A DNA stretch of 53,200 nt from Streptomyces beigongshangae (GTDB lineage: Bacteria > Actinomycetota > Actinomycetes > Streptomycetales > Streptomycetaceae). Both the position numbers and the translations under genes were made by a program. The DNA lies in NCBI RefSeq assembly GCF_019710745.1, contig NZ_JAHKJW010000051.1:1-53200 (forward strand). Reading direction: 5' to 3'. The notes beneath the pieces are model-generated. The model was not told the DNA's origin and did no database searches. It saw only the letters and a list, made by a program, of their open reading frames with translations. Position 1 is the stretch's first letter; every line of letters starts with the position of its first letter. This document shows positions 34,365 through 43,314 of the stretch, piece by piece.

Positions 34365-35588
34365 ATGACCGCATCGCGTTCCGCGCACATCGCCATGTTC
34401 TCCATCGCCGCCCACGGGCACGTCAATCCGAGTCTTGAGGTGATCCGGGAGCTCGTCGCCCGGGGGCACCGCGTCACGTACGCCATTCCGCCGGCCTTCG
34501 CCGACAAGGTCGCCGAGACGGGGGCCGAGCCGAAGGTGTGGAAGTCGATCCTGCCGTCGGCCGACGACGACCCCGAGGCATGGGGGACCACCCTCCTGGA
34601 CAACGTGGAACCCTTCCTCGCCGACGCCGTCCAGGCGCTCCCGCAGCTCGTCGAGGCGTACGAGGGCGATGAGCCCGACCTGGTCCTGCACGACATCACC
34701 TCGTACCCGGCCCCCGTCCTCGCCCGCCGCTGGGGCGTCCCGGCCGTCTCGCTCTCCCCGAACCTCGTCGCCTGGGAGGGCTACGAGGAGGAGGTCGCCG
34801 CACCCATGTGGGCGGAGCCGAAGCAGACCGAGCGGGGCCGGGCGTACTACGCCCGCTTCCAGGCATGGCTGGACGAGAACGGGATGGACACGGACCCCGA
34901 CTCCTTCGGCGGCCGTCCCGACCGCTCCCTGGTCCTCATCCCCAAGGCCCTGCAGCCCCACGCCGACCGGGTCGACGAGTCCGTGTACACGTTCGTCGGC
35001 GCCTGCCAGGGCGACCGCTCCGCCCAGGGGGAGTGGCACCGGCCCGACGGCGCCGGGCGCGTCGTCCTCGTGTCGCTGGGGTCCTCCTTCACCAAGCAGC
35101 CCGCCTTCTACCGCGCGTGCGTGGAGGCGTTCGGCGGTCTGCCGGGCTGGCACCTGGTGCTCCAGATCGGCAGGCACGTCGACCCCGCCGAGCTCGGCGA
35201 ACTCCCCGCGAACGTGGAGGTGCACAGCTGGGTACCGCAGCTGGCGGTCCTCCGGCAGGCCGACGCGTTCGTCACGCACGCCGGGGCGGGCGGCAGCCAG
35301 GAGGGCATGGCGACCGCCACACCGATGGTCTGCGTCCCCCAGGCCGTCGACCAGTTCGGCAACGCGGACATGCTCCAGGCGCTGGGCATCGCCCGTCATC
35401 TGCCCATGGCGGAGGCGACCCCCGACGCCCTGCGCGAGGCCGTCCTCACGCTCGCCGACGACCCCGAGGTGGCCCGCAGGCTCCAGCGCGTCCAGGCGGA
35501 GATGGCGGCCGAGGGCGGTACCCGGCGCGCGGCGGATCTGATCGAGGCGGAAATCCCGAAGGGCGCCGGTGGGACCGGAAAAGCCTGA
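34365..35588 (+). CDS. Macrolide-type UDP-glycosyltransferase (MGT family, GT1)
   Basis: A 407-residue cytosolic GT-B enzyme. The acceptor domain opens HIAMFSIAAHGHVNPSLEV; the donor domain has VSLGSSF and the UDP-binding motif HAGAGGSQEGMATATPMVCV followed by QAVDQFGNADM. Close relatives inactivate macrolides by glucosylating the desosamine hydroxyl; other small phenolic acceptors are possible. There is no Shine-Dalgarno sequence at ATG 34365, and a promoter ends seven bases upstream, so the mRNA is probably leaderless. No regulator or resistance methylase gene is adjacent. Confidence 0.9.
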   Translation: MTASRSAHIAMFSIAAHGHVNPSLEVIRELVARGHRVTYAIPPAFADKVAETGAEPKVWKSILPSADDDPEAWGTTLLDNVEPFLADAVQALPQLVEAYEGDEPDLVLHDITSYPAPVLARRWGVPAVSLSPNLVAWEGYEEEVAAPMWAEPKQTERGRAYYARFQAWLDENGMDTDPDSFGGRPDRSLVLIPKALQPHADRVDESVYTFVGACQGDRSAQGEWHRPDGAGRVVLVSLGSSFTKQPAFYRACVEAFGGLPGWHLVLQIGRHVDPAELGELPANVEVHSWVPQLAVLRQADAFVTHAGAGGSQEGMATATPMVCVPQAVDQFGNADMLQALGIARHLPMAEATPDALREAVLTLADDPEVARRLQRVQAEMAAEGGTRRAADLIEAEIPKGAGGTGKA

Positions 35589-35751
35589 CCGCGCCACGCG
35601 CCACGCGCCATGTGCCTTTTCGGGTCATCGACCGGGTTACTGAGTACGACCAGCGACCCCTGTGGAAGGTTGCACGGGCCTCTTCTTGTTCTTTCCCCCA
35701 ACGGCTTCTTAGCGTGAGGTGAACTCGTTACGAACTCAGGGAAGCTGACCT

Positions 35752-36855
35752 ATGCGCCGTGACATACCGCCCCTCGCCGAGGTGCGCCGCATCACCGAGA
35801 AGAAGCGGGACGCGTGGTGGACCGTGCTCCTCGTGGACCCGGTCGCCACCCCGCTGGTGCGGCTGACCGCCAAGTACACGAGGGTCACGCCGAACCAGAT
35901 CACCTGGGGGGCGTTCCTGCTCGGCCTGGTCTCGGCGGCGTGTTTCGCGTTCGGTGACTGGCGGTGGCTGATCGCCGGGGCGTTCGTCTACCACCTGAGC
36001 TTCGTCCTCGACTGCATGGACGGGAAGGTGGCCCGCCTCACCGGCCAGGGGTCGGTCTTCGGCGCCTGGCTGGACTTCGTCTTCGACCGCATCCGGGTGG
36101 CGGTGTGCGGGGTCGCGCTGATGGCCGGGCAGTACGACCGCACCGGCGAGACGATCTACATCTGGCTCGCCGCCGCCGTCGTCGGTCTCGACACGCTGCG
36201 TTACATCAACGGCCTGGAGATCTTCAAGATCCGCCACACCATGCGGAAGCAGATCAAGGCGCGGGTACGGGAGGCCCGGCGCGCGGAGAACGCCGCGGAA
36301 CTGGCCTTCATGGAGGACCTGCTGCGCGGCAATCCCGAGGCGGACATCGAACAGGACCTCCGCAGGGCGGCGACGGCACCCGGGACCGTTCCCGCACGGA
36401 CGGAAGAAGCCGCGGAGAACGAGAGGAACGGGAAGAACGGGAAGAACGGGAAGAACAGAGGGAACGAAAAGAACGGGGACGACGGGAAGAACGGCGAGAG
36501 CAAAGCCGAGCCGCAATCCCAGGCCCGATCCCGGCGCGAATCCCCGGCCCGGGTCATCGATCTGCACCAGGAGTTCCGGCACCGTTTTCCGCTCTATCTC
36601 CGCGCGCGTTCCTTCTTCCTGCGCCACCGGATCCGTACGCATCTGGTGAGCGGCATCGAATTCCAGATGGGTGTCTTCATCCTGGGTCCGCTGTTCGACT
36701 CGGTCATCGAGGCGACAGTCGTCTCCGGGGCCCTGCTGCTCGTCTTCGAACTCGCCATCGTCTACAAGCTGCTGCTCTCGACCCGCGACTTCACGCGCAC
36801 GATCGACTCCTTCGAGCGCGACCGCACGCCCGGCGAGGTGACCACCGCGGCCTGA
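35752..36855 (+). CDS. CDP-alcohol phosphatidyltransferase family protein with Asn/Lys-rich insert
   Basis: A 367-residue membrane enzyme. The complete signature D-x2-DG-x2-AR-x8-G-x3-D-x3-D is present as DCMDGKVARL and FGAWLDFVFD (Asp87, 90, 108 and 112). It should transfer a phospho-alcohol onto or from a CDP-activated substrate in the membrane. Helices lie at about 53-85, 115-145 and 300-340. Between them, residues about 205-265 form a hydrophilic insert of Gly-Lys-Asn repeats with unusually AT-rich codons. GGGAAGC precedes ATG 35752. The product lipid cannot be named. Confidence 0.87.
   Translation: MRRDIPPLAEVRRITEKKRDAWWTVLLVDPVATPLVRLTAKYTRVTPNQITWGAFLLGLVSAACFAFGDWRWLIAGAFVYHLSFVLDCMDGKVARLTGQGSVFGAWLDFVFDRIRVAVCGVALMAGQYDRTGETIYIWLAAAVVGLDTLRYINGLEIFKIRHTMRKQIKARVREARRAENAAELAFMEDLLRGNPEADIEQDLRRAATAPGTVPARTEEAAENERNGKNGKNGKNRGNEKNGDDGKNGESKAEPQSQARSRRESPARVIDLHQEFRHRFPLYLRARSFFLRHRIRTHLVSGIEFQMGVFILGPLFDSVIEATVVSGALLLVFELAIVYKLLLSTRDFTRTIDSFERDRTPGEVTTAA
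36418..36505 (+). repeat. Gly-Lys-Asn coding repeat inside the phosphatidyltransferase gene
   Basis: GAACGGGAA-type nine-base units repeat about four times, then degenerate; A-rich on the coding strand, unlike the flanking DNA. Encodes NGKNGKNGKN and similar. Confidence 0.85.
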
Positions 36856-36872
36856 ACGGCACGAACGGCGGT

Positions 36873-36897
36873 GGTGCCGGGGCGTCCCCCCGGCACC
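36873..36897. terminator. Terminator between convergent phosphatidyltransferase and MMPL genes
   Basis: GGTGCCGGGG pairs perfectly with CCCCGGCACC (ten pairs) around a five-base loop, 18 bases after one stop codon and 28 bases from the other. Confidence 0.6.
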
Positions 36898-36924
36898 GCC
36901 GCCGCCCTGCCGTCGCCCTGCCGC

Positions 36925-39210
36925 TCAGACGCCGACCTTCTCCCCCGCCACCGCCGGAGGCGGGGGCGGCGTCGTGGACGGAGCGCCGGACACCTCGTCG
37001 TGGCTGAGGTCCGGCAGGCGGTGCAGCCACTTCGGGAAGTACCAGTTGCGTTCGCCGAGCAGGGCCATGACCGCCGGGAGCAGCACACCGCGGATGATCG
37101 TGGCGTCGATGAGGACCGCCGCCGCGAGGCCCACCCCCATCTGCTTCATGGACTGCATGGACAGGGTGCCGAAGATCGCGAAGACGGCGACCATGATGAC
37201 GGCGGCGCTGGTGATGACACCGGCCGTCGTGACCACCCCGTGCTGGATGGCCTCCCGTGTCGTCAGGCCCCGCAGCCGCGCCTCGCGGATCCGCGAGACC
37301 ACGAACACGTGGTAGTCCATCGAGAGCCCGAAGAGGATCACGAAGAGGAACAGCGGCAGCCAGGTGATGATGGCGCCCACCCCCTCGGCGCCCACCAGCG
37401 ACGCGCCCCAGCCGTGCTGGAAGACGGCGACCAGGATGCCGTACGCCGCGCCGACCGACAGGAGATTGAGGACGATCGAGGTGACCGCGATCGTCAGCGA
37501 GCGGAACGACAGGAGCATCAGCAGGAAGGCGAAGACCACGACGAAGGCGAAGACCGGAGCCACCGCGCTGCCGAGCTGGTCGTTGAAGTCCTTCGAGCCC
37601 GCCACCTGGCCGGACACCGGGGCCTCGACCCCGTCGACCCTGCCGAGCGTCGCGGGACGCACCTCGTCGCGGAGGGTCTCCAGGCTCTTCTCGGCCTTGT
37701 CGAGGTCCGAGCCGCCCACCAGCGGTACGTACACGAAGGCGATGTTCTGCGCGTCGTGCACCTTGACCTCGACCGGACCGCGTGAGGCGCCCGAGCTGAC
37801 GGCCCGCTCCCGGAAGTCGGCGAGCGCGGTCCTCACCTCGGCGGAGTTGATGTCGTCCGCCTCGACGACGACCTCGGCCGGGTCGGAACCGCCGGGGAAC
37901 GCCTCGTTCACCCGGTCGTACGTCGCCACGATCGGCAGCGAGTCGCCGAACTCCTGGTCCAGCGTGAGGTTCTGGGTCTTCATCCCGAGCGCGGGGGCCG
38001 CGACGGCCAGCAGGGCGCCCGTCGCGACGACCAGCGAGACCGCGGGCCTGGCCAGCACCGCGCGCAGCACGCCCGTCCAGAAGCGGCTGCCGTCGCCGGA
38101 ACCGCCCTTGCCCGACCGGCCGCCGGCCTTGCGTCGCTTGTCCGGGTGCAGGAACGGGATACGGCCCTTCTCGACCCGCGAGCCGAGCAGCGAGAGCACC
38201 GCGGGCAGCACCGTCACCGAGCCGACCATGGCGACGGCCACGACCATCAGCGAGGCCAGACCCATCGCCTTGAAGGTGGCGATCCCGGTGAACAGCATGC
38301 CCGCCATCGCCACGCACACCGTGACGCCGGAGACGATGATGGCCCGGCCGCTGGTCGCCGCGGCGATGCGCAGGGCGGTCTCGGGGTCCCGGCCCGCCGC
38401 GCGTTCCTCGCGCTCGCGCCGCAGGTAGAAGAGGCAGTAGTCGACGCCGACCGCCAGTCCGACGAGCAGCATCACCGAGCTGGAGGTCTCGTCCGTCGGC
38501 TGGACATGGCTGACGATCATCATCAGGCCCATCGTGGCCATGATCGCGGTGATCGCCAGCAGGACCGGCACCAGCGCCGCCACGAGCGCGCCGAACGCGA
38601 CGAGCAGGATGCCGAGGGCCACCGGCACGGCGGAGAACTCGGCCTGCCGGAAGTCGTCGCCGAACGCGTCGTCGAACGTCTTGTTCATGCTGGCGCCGCC
38701 GATCTCCTCGATCCGCAGCGCCTCGTGGTCCTCCTGGACCCGCTCGACGGCCTTCAGCACGGGCTCCACCCGCTCGCCCGCCGTGTCCGCCTCGCCGCGC
38801 ATGTCGAACTGCACCAGCGCGCTGCGGCCGTCCTTCGAGATCGTGTCCGTCTCGTACGGCGAGGTCACGGCGGTCACCTCGCCGGTGCCCTCGACGGCCT
38901 CCAGCACGGCGTCCACGGCGGCGCGGAACTCGCCGTCGGTCGCCCTGAGCCCCGCGTCCCTGCTCTGGAGGAGCACGGTCTCCCCGGCCGGCTCCTCGAT
39001 CCCCGCCCGCTCCACGATGGCCGAGGCCCGGCCCGTCTCGCCCCCGAGCTGCTCGCTGTCCTTGAGCTCGACCGTGCCCGCCGCCGAGCCCAGCCCCATC
39101 GCCAGGACGACGAACAGCACCCAGATCCCGACGGCCGCCCAGCGGTGCCGGGCGCTCCAGCCGCCGGCCCGGGCCGCCAAGCCCCGTACCCGCGTGTTTC
39201 CGTTCCCCAT
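36925..39210 (-). CDS. MMPL family transporter (RND type)
   Basis: A 761-residue membrane protein of about 12 helices in two repeats. The proton-relay segments GLAVGVDYCLFYLRR and FGLSMDYHVFVVSRIRE are the paired Asp-Tyr motifs of actinobacterial MMPL proteins. Two extracytoplasmic loops (about residues 45-190 and 405-540) lie after helices 1 and 7. Family members export lipids or siderophores through the membrane. I start at ATG 39210 (GNGNTRV); ATG 39228 would add six residues. Divergent from the DUF1697 gene across 334 bp. Confidence 0.92.
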   Translation of the reverse strand: MGNGNTRVRGLAARAGGWSARHRWAAVGIWVLFVVLAMGLGSAAGTVELKDSEQLGGETGRASAIVERAGIEEPAGETVLLQSRDAGLRATDGEFRAAVDAVLEAVEGTGEVTAVTSPYETDTISKDGRSALVQFDMRGEADTAGERVEPVLKAVERVQEDHEALRIEEIGGASMNKTFDDAFGDDFRQAEFSAVPVALGILLVAFGALVAALVPVLLAITAIMATMGLMMIVSHVQPTDETSSSVMLLVGLAVGVDYCLFYLRREREERAAGRDPETALRIAAATSGRAIIVSGVTVCVAMAGMLFTGIATFKAMGLASLMVVAVAMVGSVTVLPAVLSLLGSRVEKGRIPFLHPDKRRKAGGRSGKGGSGDGSRFWTGVLRAVLARPAVSLVVATGALLAVAAPALGMKTQNLTLDQEFGDSLPIVATYDRVNEAFPGGSDPAEVVVEADDINSAEVRTALADFRERAVSSGASRGPVEVKVHDAQNIAFVYVPLVGGSDLDKAEKSLETLRDEVRPATLGRVDGVEAPVSGQVAGSKDFNDQLGSAVAPVFAFVVVFAFLLMLLSFRSLTIAVTSIVLNLLSVGAAYGILVAVFQHGWGASLVGAEGVGAIITWLPLFLFVILFGLSMDYHVFVVSRIREARLRGLTTREAIQHGVVTTAGVITSAAVIMVAVFAIFGTLSMQSMKQMGVGLAAAVLIDATIIRGVLLPAVMALLGERNWYFPKWLHRLPDLSHDEVSGAPSTTPPPPPAVAGEKVGV

Positions 39211-39544
39211 GCCGGGTCCGCCCCCCATGTCCCGGGCGCCGGCCCCCTGCCGGCACCCTCCGCTACGAACGTATGGCGCGGATAAAGGGCTCTCCTCGTG
39301 CTCTCTGCCGAAGTGCGCCGCTCCCGCCTCCTCCCCTCGGACCCCGGGGCCTCCGCACTGAGAAGGACGGCAGCCCCTTACACGTAAAGCCGTCTCTCGG
39401 GGGTCGCGGACGGGCCGACCGGTCGGTAACCTGCGGTGGCGGGGCGCCGGGAACGGCGGCCGTCGTGCCCACCCCCACGGGGCACGACGGCCGACCAGCC
39501 CCCTGTGACGTGCGGACGGACCGGGAACGACGGTGGGGACGACA
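39211..39544. other. 334-bp divergent region between MMPL and DUF1697 genes
   Basis: No gene visible. It carries promoters for both sides, an AT-richer patch around 39376-39392 (TTACACGTAAAG) and a perfect inverted repeat at 39457-39493. Confidence 0.55.
39457..39493. promoter_or_regulatory. Perfect 14-pair inverted repeat upstream of the DUF1697 gene
   Basis: CGGCCGTCGTGCCC (39457-39470) and GGGCACGACGGCCG (39480-39493) around nine bases; ends 51 bases before the start codon. Operator, leader hairpin or attenuator. Confidence 0.5.
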
Positions 39545-40096
39545 GTGGCTACGACGACGTACGCGGCACTGCTGCGCGGCATCAACGTGGGCGGCGGCCG
39601 CAAGGTGCCGATGGCCGACCTGCGCACCCTGCTCGAAGGACTCGGGCACGGGGGCGTGCGTACGTATCTGCAGAGCGGGAACGCCGTGTTCTCCAGCGAC
39701 CGCGGCGACGAGGAGTCCCTCGCCGGGGAGCTGTCGGCGGCCCTGGCGGAGCGCTTCGGCCTCACGGTCGACGTGCTCGTGCGCGACCACGCGTATCTGC
39801 GGGCCGTCCTCGACGCCTGCCCGTTCCCGGCCGGCGAACTGGAGGGCAGGCAGCTGCACGCCACGTACTTCTCGGCGCCGGTCGGCCCCGACCGCTTCGC
39901 GTCGGTCGACCGGTCCGCCTTCCTGCCCGAGGAGTTCCGCCTCGGCGACCGCGTGCTGTACCTGTACGCCCCCGACGGGCTCGGCCGCTCCAGGCTGGCG
40001 GAGGTCCTGTCGAAGCCCCGGCTCACGAAGGGCGTCGTCGCCACCACGCGCAACTGGAACACCGCCGCCAAACTCGTGGAGCTGACCGGTGGATGA
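39545..40096 (+). CDS. DUF1697 domain protein
   Basis: A 183-residue cytosolic protein. The family start TYAALLRGINVGGGRKVPMADL and VRTYLQSGNAVFSS are clear, with the late TTRNWNTAAKLVEL. Function unknown. GTG 39545 follows GGTGGGG at six bases; GTG 39533 would add four residues. It overlaps the next gene by eight bases. Confidence 0.85.
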   Translation: MATTTYAALLRGINVGGGRKVPMADLRTLLEGLGHGGVRTYLQSGNAVFSSDRGDEESLAGELSAALAERFGLTVDVLVRDHAYLRAVLDACPFPAGELEGRQLHATYFSAPVGPDRFASVDRSAFLPEEFRLGDRVLYLYAPDGLGRSRLAEVLSKPRLTKGVVATTRNWNTAAKLVELTGG

Positions 40097-40466
40097 GCAC
40101 GACGCCGCGGTGGCGGCGGCCGTCGCGGGCGAACTGCGCCTCCTGGACCCCGCGGTCCGCCGCTCGCCCGAACGCGTCGGCGCGCTGCTGCACCCCGACT
40201 TCCACGAGTTCGGCTCCTCGGGCCGGCACTGGGACCGCGCGGCGATCATCGAGGCGCTGGCCACCACGACCGGACCGGGAGCGGCTCCCGCCGTCGTCTC
40301 CCGGATGCGAGGCGTCCGGCTCGCACCGGACCTCGTCCACCTCACCTTCGACACGGACGACGACGGGCGCCGCGCGCACCGGAGTTCCCTCTGGCGGCGG
40401 TCGCGGCCGGAGTCGGGCGAGCGGTGGCTCCTGTACTTCCACCAGGGGACGCCGTTCGGACCGTGA
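40089..40466 (+). CDS. NTF2-like / DUF4440 domain protein
   Basis: A 125-residue protein of the SnoaL/NTF2-like cone fold: helices at residues 5-30 (AGELRLLDPAVRRSPERV), LLHPDFHEFGSSGRHWDR as the family core, then four strands ending WLLYFHQGTPFGP. Such proteins bind or isomerise small molecules, or are inactive ligand binders; nothing here decides. The start GTG overlaps the end of the DUF1697 gene, so the two are co-translated. Confidence 0.8.
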   Translation: MDEHDAAVAAAVAGELRLLDPAVRRSPERVGALLHPDFHEFGSSGRHWDRAAIIEALATTTGPGAAPAVVSRMRGVRLAPDLVHLTFDTDDDGRRAHRSSLWRRSRPESGERWLLYFHQGTPFGP

Positions 40467-40509
40467 ACCGCCCCGGGGGCCCGCGCGCGACTGTGGCAGG
40501 CTCGGACGC

Positions 40510-41529
40510 ATGCGCTACATCATCATCGGAGCAGGGGCCGTGGGCGGGGCCGTGGGCGGACGCCTCGCCGAGTCGGGGCACGACGTGGTGCTCGTCGCGC
40601 GCGGCGCGCAGTACGCGGCGCTGCGCGAGCGGGGACTGCGCCTCGTGACGCCCGACGGGCCGCGCACCCACCGCCCGCCCACGGTCGACGGACCGCGGGC
40701 CCTCGGGGAACTGCGCGCCGACGACGTCCTCGTGCTCGCGGTCAAGACGCAGGACAGCGTGGCGGCGCTGGATGCCTGGGCACCCGCTCCGGTCGCGGGC
40801 GGCGGTACGGCGGCCGAGCGGCTGCCGCTGTTCTGCGCGCAGAACGGGGTGGAGAGCCAGCGGCTCGCGCTGCGCCGCTTCCGGCGGGTGTACGGCGTGT
40901 GCGTGTGGCTGCCCGCCACCTTCGTCGAACCGGGCGTGGTGTCGGCGGCCGGCTCGCCCCTCACCGGCATCCTGCACCTGGGACGCTTTCCGCACGGCAC
41001 GGACGACACCGCGCGGGCCGTCGCCGCGGATCTGTCCGCCGCTCGCTTCGAGGCGCCGGTCGTCGCCGACGTGACGCGCTGGCAGTACGCCAAGCTGCTC
41101 GCCAACCTCGTCAACGCCACCGAGGCGGTCAGCGGGGTCGTCGACGGGGAGGAGGCCACCGCCTTCCAGGACCGCGTACGCGCGGAGGGCGAGGCCGTGC
41201 TGGCCGCCGCGGGCATCCCGTACGCCTCCGCCGCGGAACAGAAGGAGGCCCGCGCCGACAAGATGCGCCTCGTGCCCCTCGGCGGCGGGGGGCCGGAGCG
41301 GGGCGGCGGCTCGTCCTGGCAGTCGCTCGACCGGGGGACCGGGACGATCGAGGCCGACTACCTGAACGGGGAGATCGTTCTGCTGGGACGGCTGCACGGG
41401 GTGCCGACCCCGCTCAACGGCCTGCTGCAACGGCTCGCCAACGACTTCGCGCGCGAGCGGCGGGCGGCCGGGTCGATGCCGGTGGCCGAGCTGGTGCGGC
41501 TCGCCGACGAGGCCGTGGCGCGACCGTAG
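40510..41529 (+). CDS. Ketopantoate reductase-like oxidoreductase (PanE/ApbA family)
   Basis: A 339-residue NAD(P)-dependent reductase. Rossmann motif IIIGAGAVGGAVGGRLAESG at the start; VLAVKTQD and CAQNGVESQ in the cofactor domain; catalytic Lys in WQYAKLLANLVNA. Family enzymes reduce 2-dehydropantoate or related 2-keto acids. About 30-40 residues longer than typical E. coli PanE because of a Gly-rich insertion near residues 255-275 (GGGGPERGGGSS). It may not be the pantothenate enzyme, since no pan genes are nearby. Confidence 0.82.
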   Translation: MRYIIIGAGAVGGAVGGRLAESGHDVVLVARGAQYAALRERGLRLVTPDGPRTHRPPTVDGPRALGELRADDVLVLAVKTQDSVAALDAWAPAPVAGGGTAAERLPLFCAQNGVESQRLALRRFRRVYGVCVWLPATFVEPGVVSAAGSPLTGILHLGRFPHGTDDTARAVAADLSAARFEAPVVADVTRWQYAKLLANLVNATEAVSGVVDGEEATAFQDRVRAEGEAVLAAAGIPYASAAEQKEARADKMRLVPLGGGGPERGGGSSWQSLDRGTGTIEADYLNGEIVLLGRLHGVPTPLNGLLQRLANDFARERRAAGSMPVAELVRLADEAVARP

Positions 41530-41585
41530 CGGGTTTCGTTCCCGGGGGCTCCACCCCCGAACCCCCGAACCCCCGGTCCTCAAGT

Positions 41586-41617
41586 GCCGGACGGGCCGGA
41601 AATCCGGTCCGTCCGGC
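41586..41617. terminator. Terminator between convergent reductase and chelatase genes
   Basis: GCCGGACGGGCCGGA and TCCGGTCCGTCCGGC form a 15-pair stem with one G-T pair and a two-base loop. A run of CCCCCGAA repeats precedes it. Confidence 0.7.
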
Positions 41618-41632
41618 GGGGCCGGGAACAGG

Positions 41633-42370
41633 TCAGGCGCCCAGCTCCGCCAGTGCGGGCCGGCACGCCTCGTCGTAGCGGGTCAGGAGGAGCCGGCAGA
41701 CCTCCGGTGCCGGACCCAGGACGGACGCCAGGACGTCCGCGTCCGCGGCGCCCCGGGCGATCCGGTCCGGCAGGAAGCCGGGCGCGAGCACGTACGGCGC
41801 CACAGCCACCCGCGCGCACCCCAGCGCACGCAGGTCCCGCACCGCCTCCTCCGTGCGGGGGAGCGCCGCGGAGGCGAAGGCGGGCCGCACGGCGCACCAG
41901 CCGGCCCGCCGCCACTCCCGCGCGATGTCCGCGATCACCGCGATCGCCTCCGGGTCGCTGGACCCCGCCGAGGCCAGCACGATCCCGGTCGAGGACCTGT
42001 CGGCGGGGGACAGCCCTGCTTCGTACAGCCGCCGTTCGAGCGCGGCCGTCAGCAGCGGCGACGGGCCGAGCACCTCGGCCTGCCGGATCCGCAGCCGGGC
42101 CGGCGCCTCGCCCAGCACCGCCGGGATGTCCGACTTCGCGTGGAAGGCGCGGGTGAGGAGCAGGGGCAGCGCCACCACGTCCCGTACGCCCTCCGCCGCC
42201 AGTGACTCCAGCATCCCCGCCACCGACGGGACGTTGAAGTCCAGGAAGCCGGTCTCCACGCGCAGCCCGGGCCGCCGTGCCCGCACCCGGCGCACCAGGG
42301 CGTGCACGGTCGCGGCATGGCGCGGGTCGCGGCTGCCGTGGGCGACGACGAGGAGGACGGGCTCGGGCAC
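41633..42370 (-). CDS. Sirohydrochlorin chelatase-like protein (CbiX family)
   Basis: A 245-residue two-domain CbiX protein. LLVVAHGSRDPRH holds the catalytic His; a second His is in LTRAFHAKSDIP. These type II chelatases insert Fe or Co into sirohydrochlorin; here, last gene of a sulfur operon that has sulfite reductase, Fe for siroheme is most likely. GTG 42370 has GAAGAG nine bases upstream, inside a duplicated segment. Function inferred from family and context. Confidence 0.85.
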   Translation of the reverse strand: MPEPVLLVVAHGSRDPRHAATVHALVRRVRARRPGLRVETGFLDFNVPSVAGMLESLAAEGVRDVVALPLLLTRAFHAKSDIPAVLGEAPARLRIRQAEVLGPSPLLTAALERRLYEAGLSPADRSSTGIVLASAGSSDPEAIAVIADIAREWRRAGWCAVRPAFASAALPRTEEAVRDLRALGCARVAVAPYVLAPGFLPDRIARGAADADVLASVLGPAPEVCRLLLTRYDEACRPALAELGA

Positions 42371-42374
42371 GGGC

Positions 42375-42406
42375 GTCAGCTCTTCACGGGAGGTCAGCTC
42401 TTCACG
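42375..42406. repeat. 14-bp direct repeat at the ssuC end
   Basis: GTCAGCTCTTCACG at 42375-42388 and 42393-42406. The second copy encodes the last ssuC codons and stop; the first lies between the genes and gives the GAAGAG site for the chelatase gene. Confidence 0.85.
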
Positions 42407-43314
42407 AGGAGACCGCGGCTGCGCAGGACCCACCGCTCCAGCGGACTGAAGATCAGCAGGTCGATGGCGATACCGACGATCAGGATGAGGAGGATGGCGA
42501 GGAACACCATGGGCATGCTGTTGGCCGTACGGCCGTTCTCCAGCAGCTGGCCGAGGCCGACGCCCAGGTCGGGGGAGGACGCGATGATCTCGGCGGCCAT
42601 CAGGGACCGCCAGGAGAACGCCCAGCCCTGCTTGAGGCCCGCGAGGTAGCCGGGCAGCGCGGCCGGTATCACGATGTGCCAGGTGCCGCGCAGGCCCGTC
42701 GCGCCCATCGTGCGGCCCGCCCGCAGGAACAGCGGCGGCACCTGGTCGACACCGGAGACGAGCCCGTTGGCGATCGAGGGGACCGCGCCGAGCAGGATGA
42801 CCGCGTACATCATCGAGTCGTTGAGGCCGAGCCACAGGACGGCCGGCGGCACCCACGCCACCGACGGCAGCGACTGGAGCCCGGACAGGATCGGGCCGAT
42901 CGCGGCGCGCACGAACTTCACCCGCGCCACCAGCAGCCCCAGAGGGGTGCCGATCGCGAGCGCCATCAGGAAGCCCAGCAGGCCGCGGGAGACGCTGGTC
43001 CAGATGTATTCGAGGAGGGTGCCCTGGAGCCATGCCTCCCGGACCTCGTCCCAGACCGCGGACGGCGCCGGCAGCTTGTAGCTGTCGGTGACCTCCGCCC
43101 ACACCAGGACCTGCCAGACCACCAGGACCAGGGCCACGGCGACGAGCGGGGGGAACACCTTCTCCACGAAGGTCTTGCGGAAGGAGGCCCGTCCGGTCCG
43201 GGCCGTCGTCTCCAGCGCGTCGAGACCCGCTTCGAGGCCGGCGAGGTCACCCGCGCCGTCCTGCTCCGCGGGGGCGCCGCCGTCCTTGACGGTGCCCGTC
43301 TCAGTGCTGGCCAT
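42394..43314 (-). CDS. ssuC: Sulfonate-type ABC transporter permease
   Basis: A 306-residue membrane protein with about six helices of the SsuC/TauC type; LQSLPSVAWVPPAVLWLGLND and the EAA-like GATGLRGTWHIVIPAALPGYL are diagnostic, and WRSLMAAEII follows. ATG 43314 overlaps the end of ssuB by 14 bases; GTG 43332 is possible but has a weaker site. With ssuA and ssuB it forms an importer for aliphatic sulfonates or a similar sulfur source. Assigned by family and neighbours. Confidence 0.88.
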   Translation of the reverse strand: MASTETGTVKDGGAPAEQDGAGDLAGLEAGLDALETTARTGRASFRKTFVEKVFPPLVAVALVLVVWQVLVWAEVTDSYKLPAPSAVWDEVREAWLQGTLLEYIWTSVSRGLLGFLMALAIGTPLGLLVARVKFVRAAIGPILSGLQSLPSVAWVPPAVLWLGLNDSMMYAVILLGAVPSIANGLVSGVDQVPPLFLRAGRTMGATGLRGTWHIVIPAALPGYLAGLKQGWAFSWRSLMAAEIIASSPDLGVGLGQLLENGRTANSMPMVFLAILLILIVGIAIDLLIFSPLERWVLRSRGLLVKS

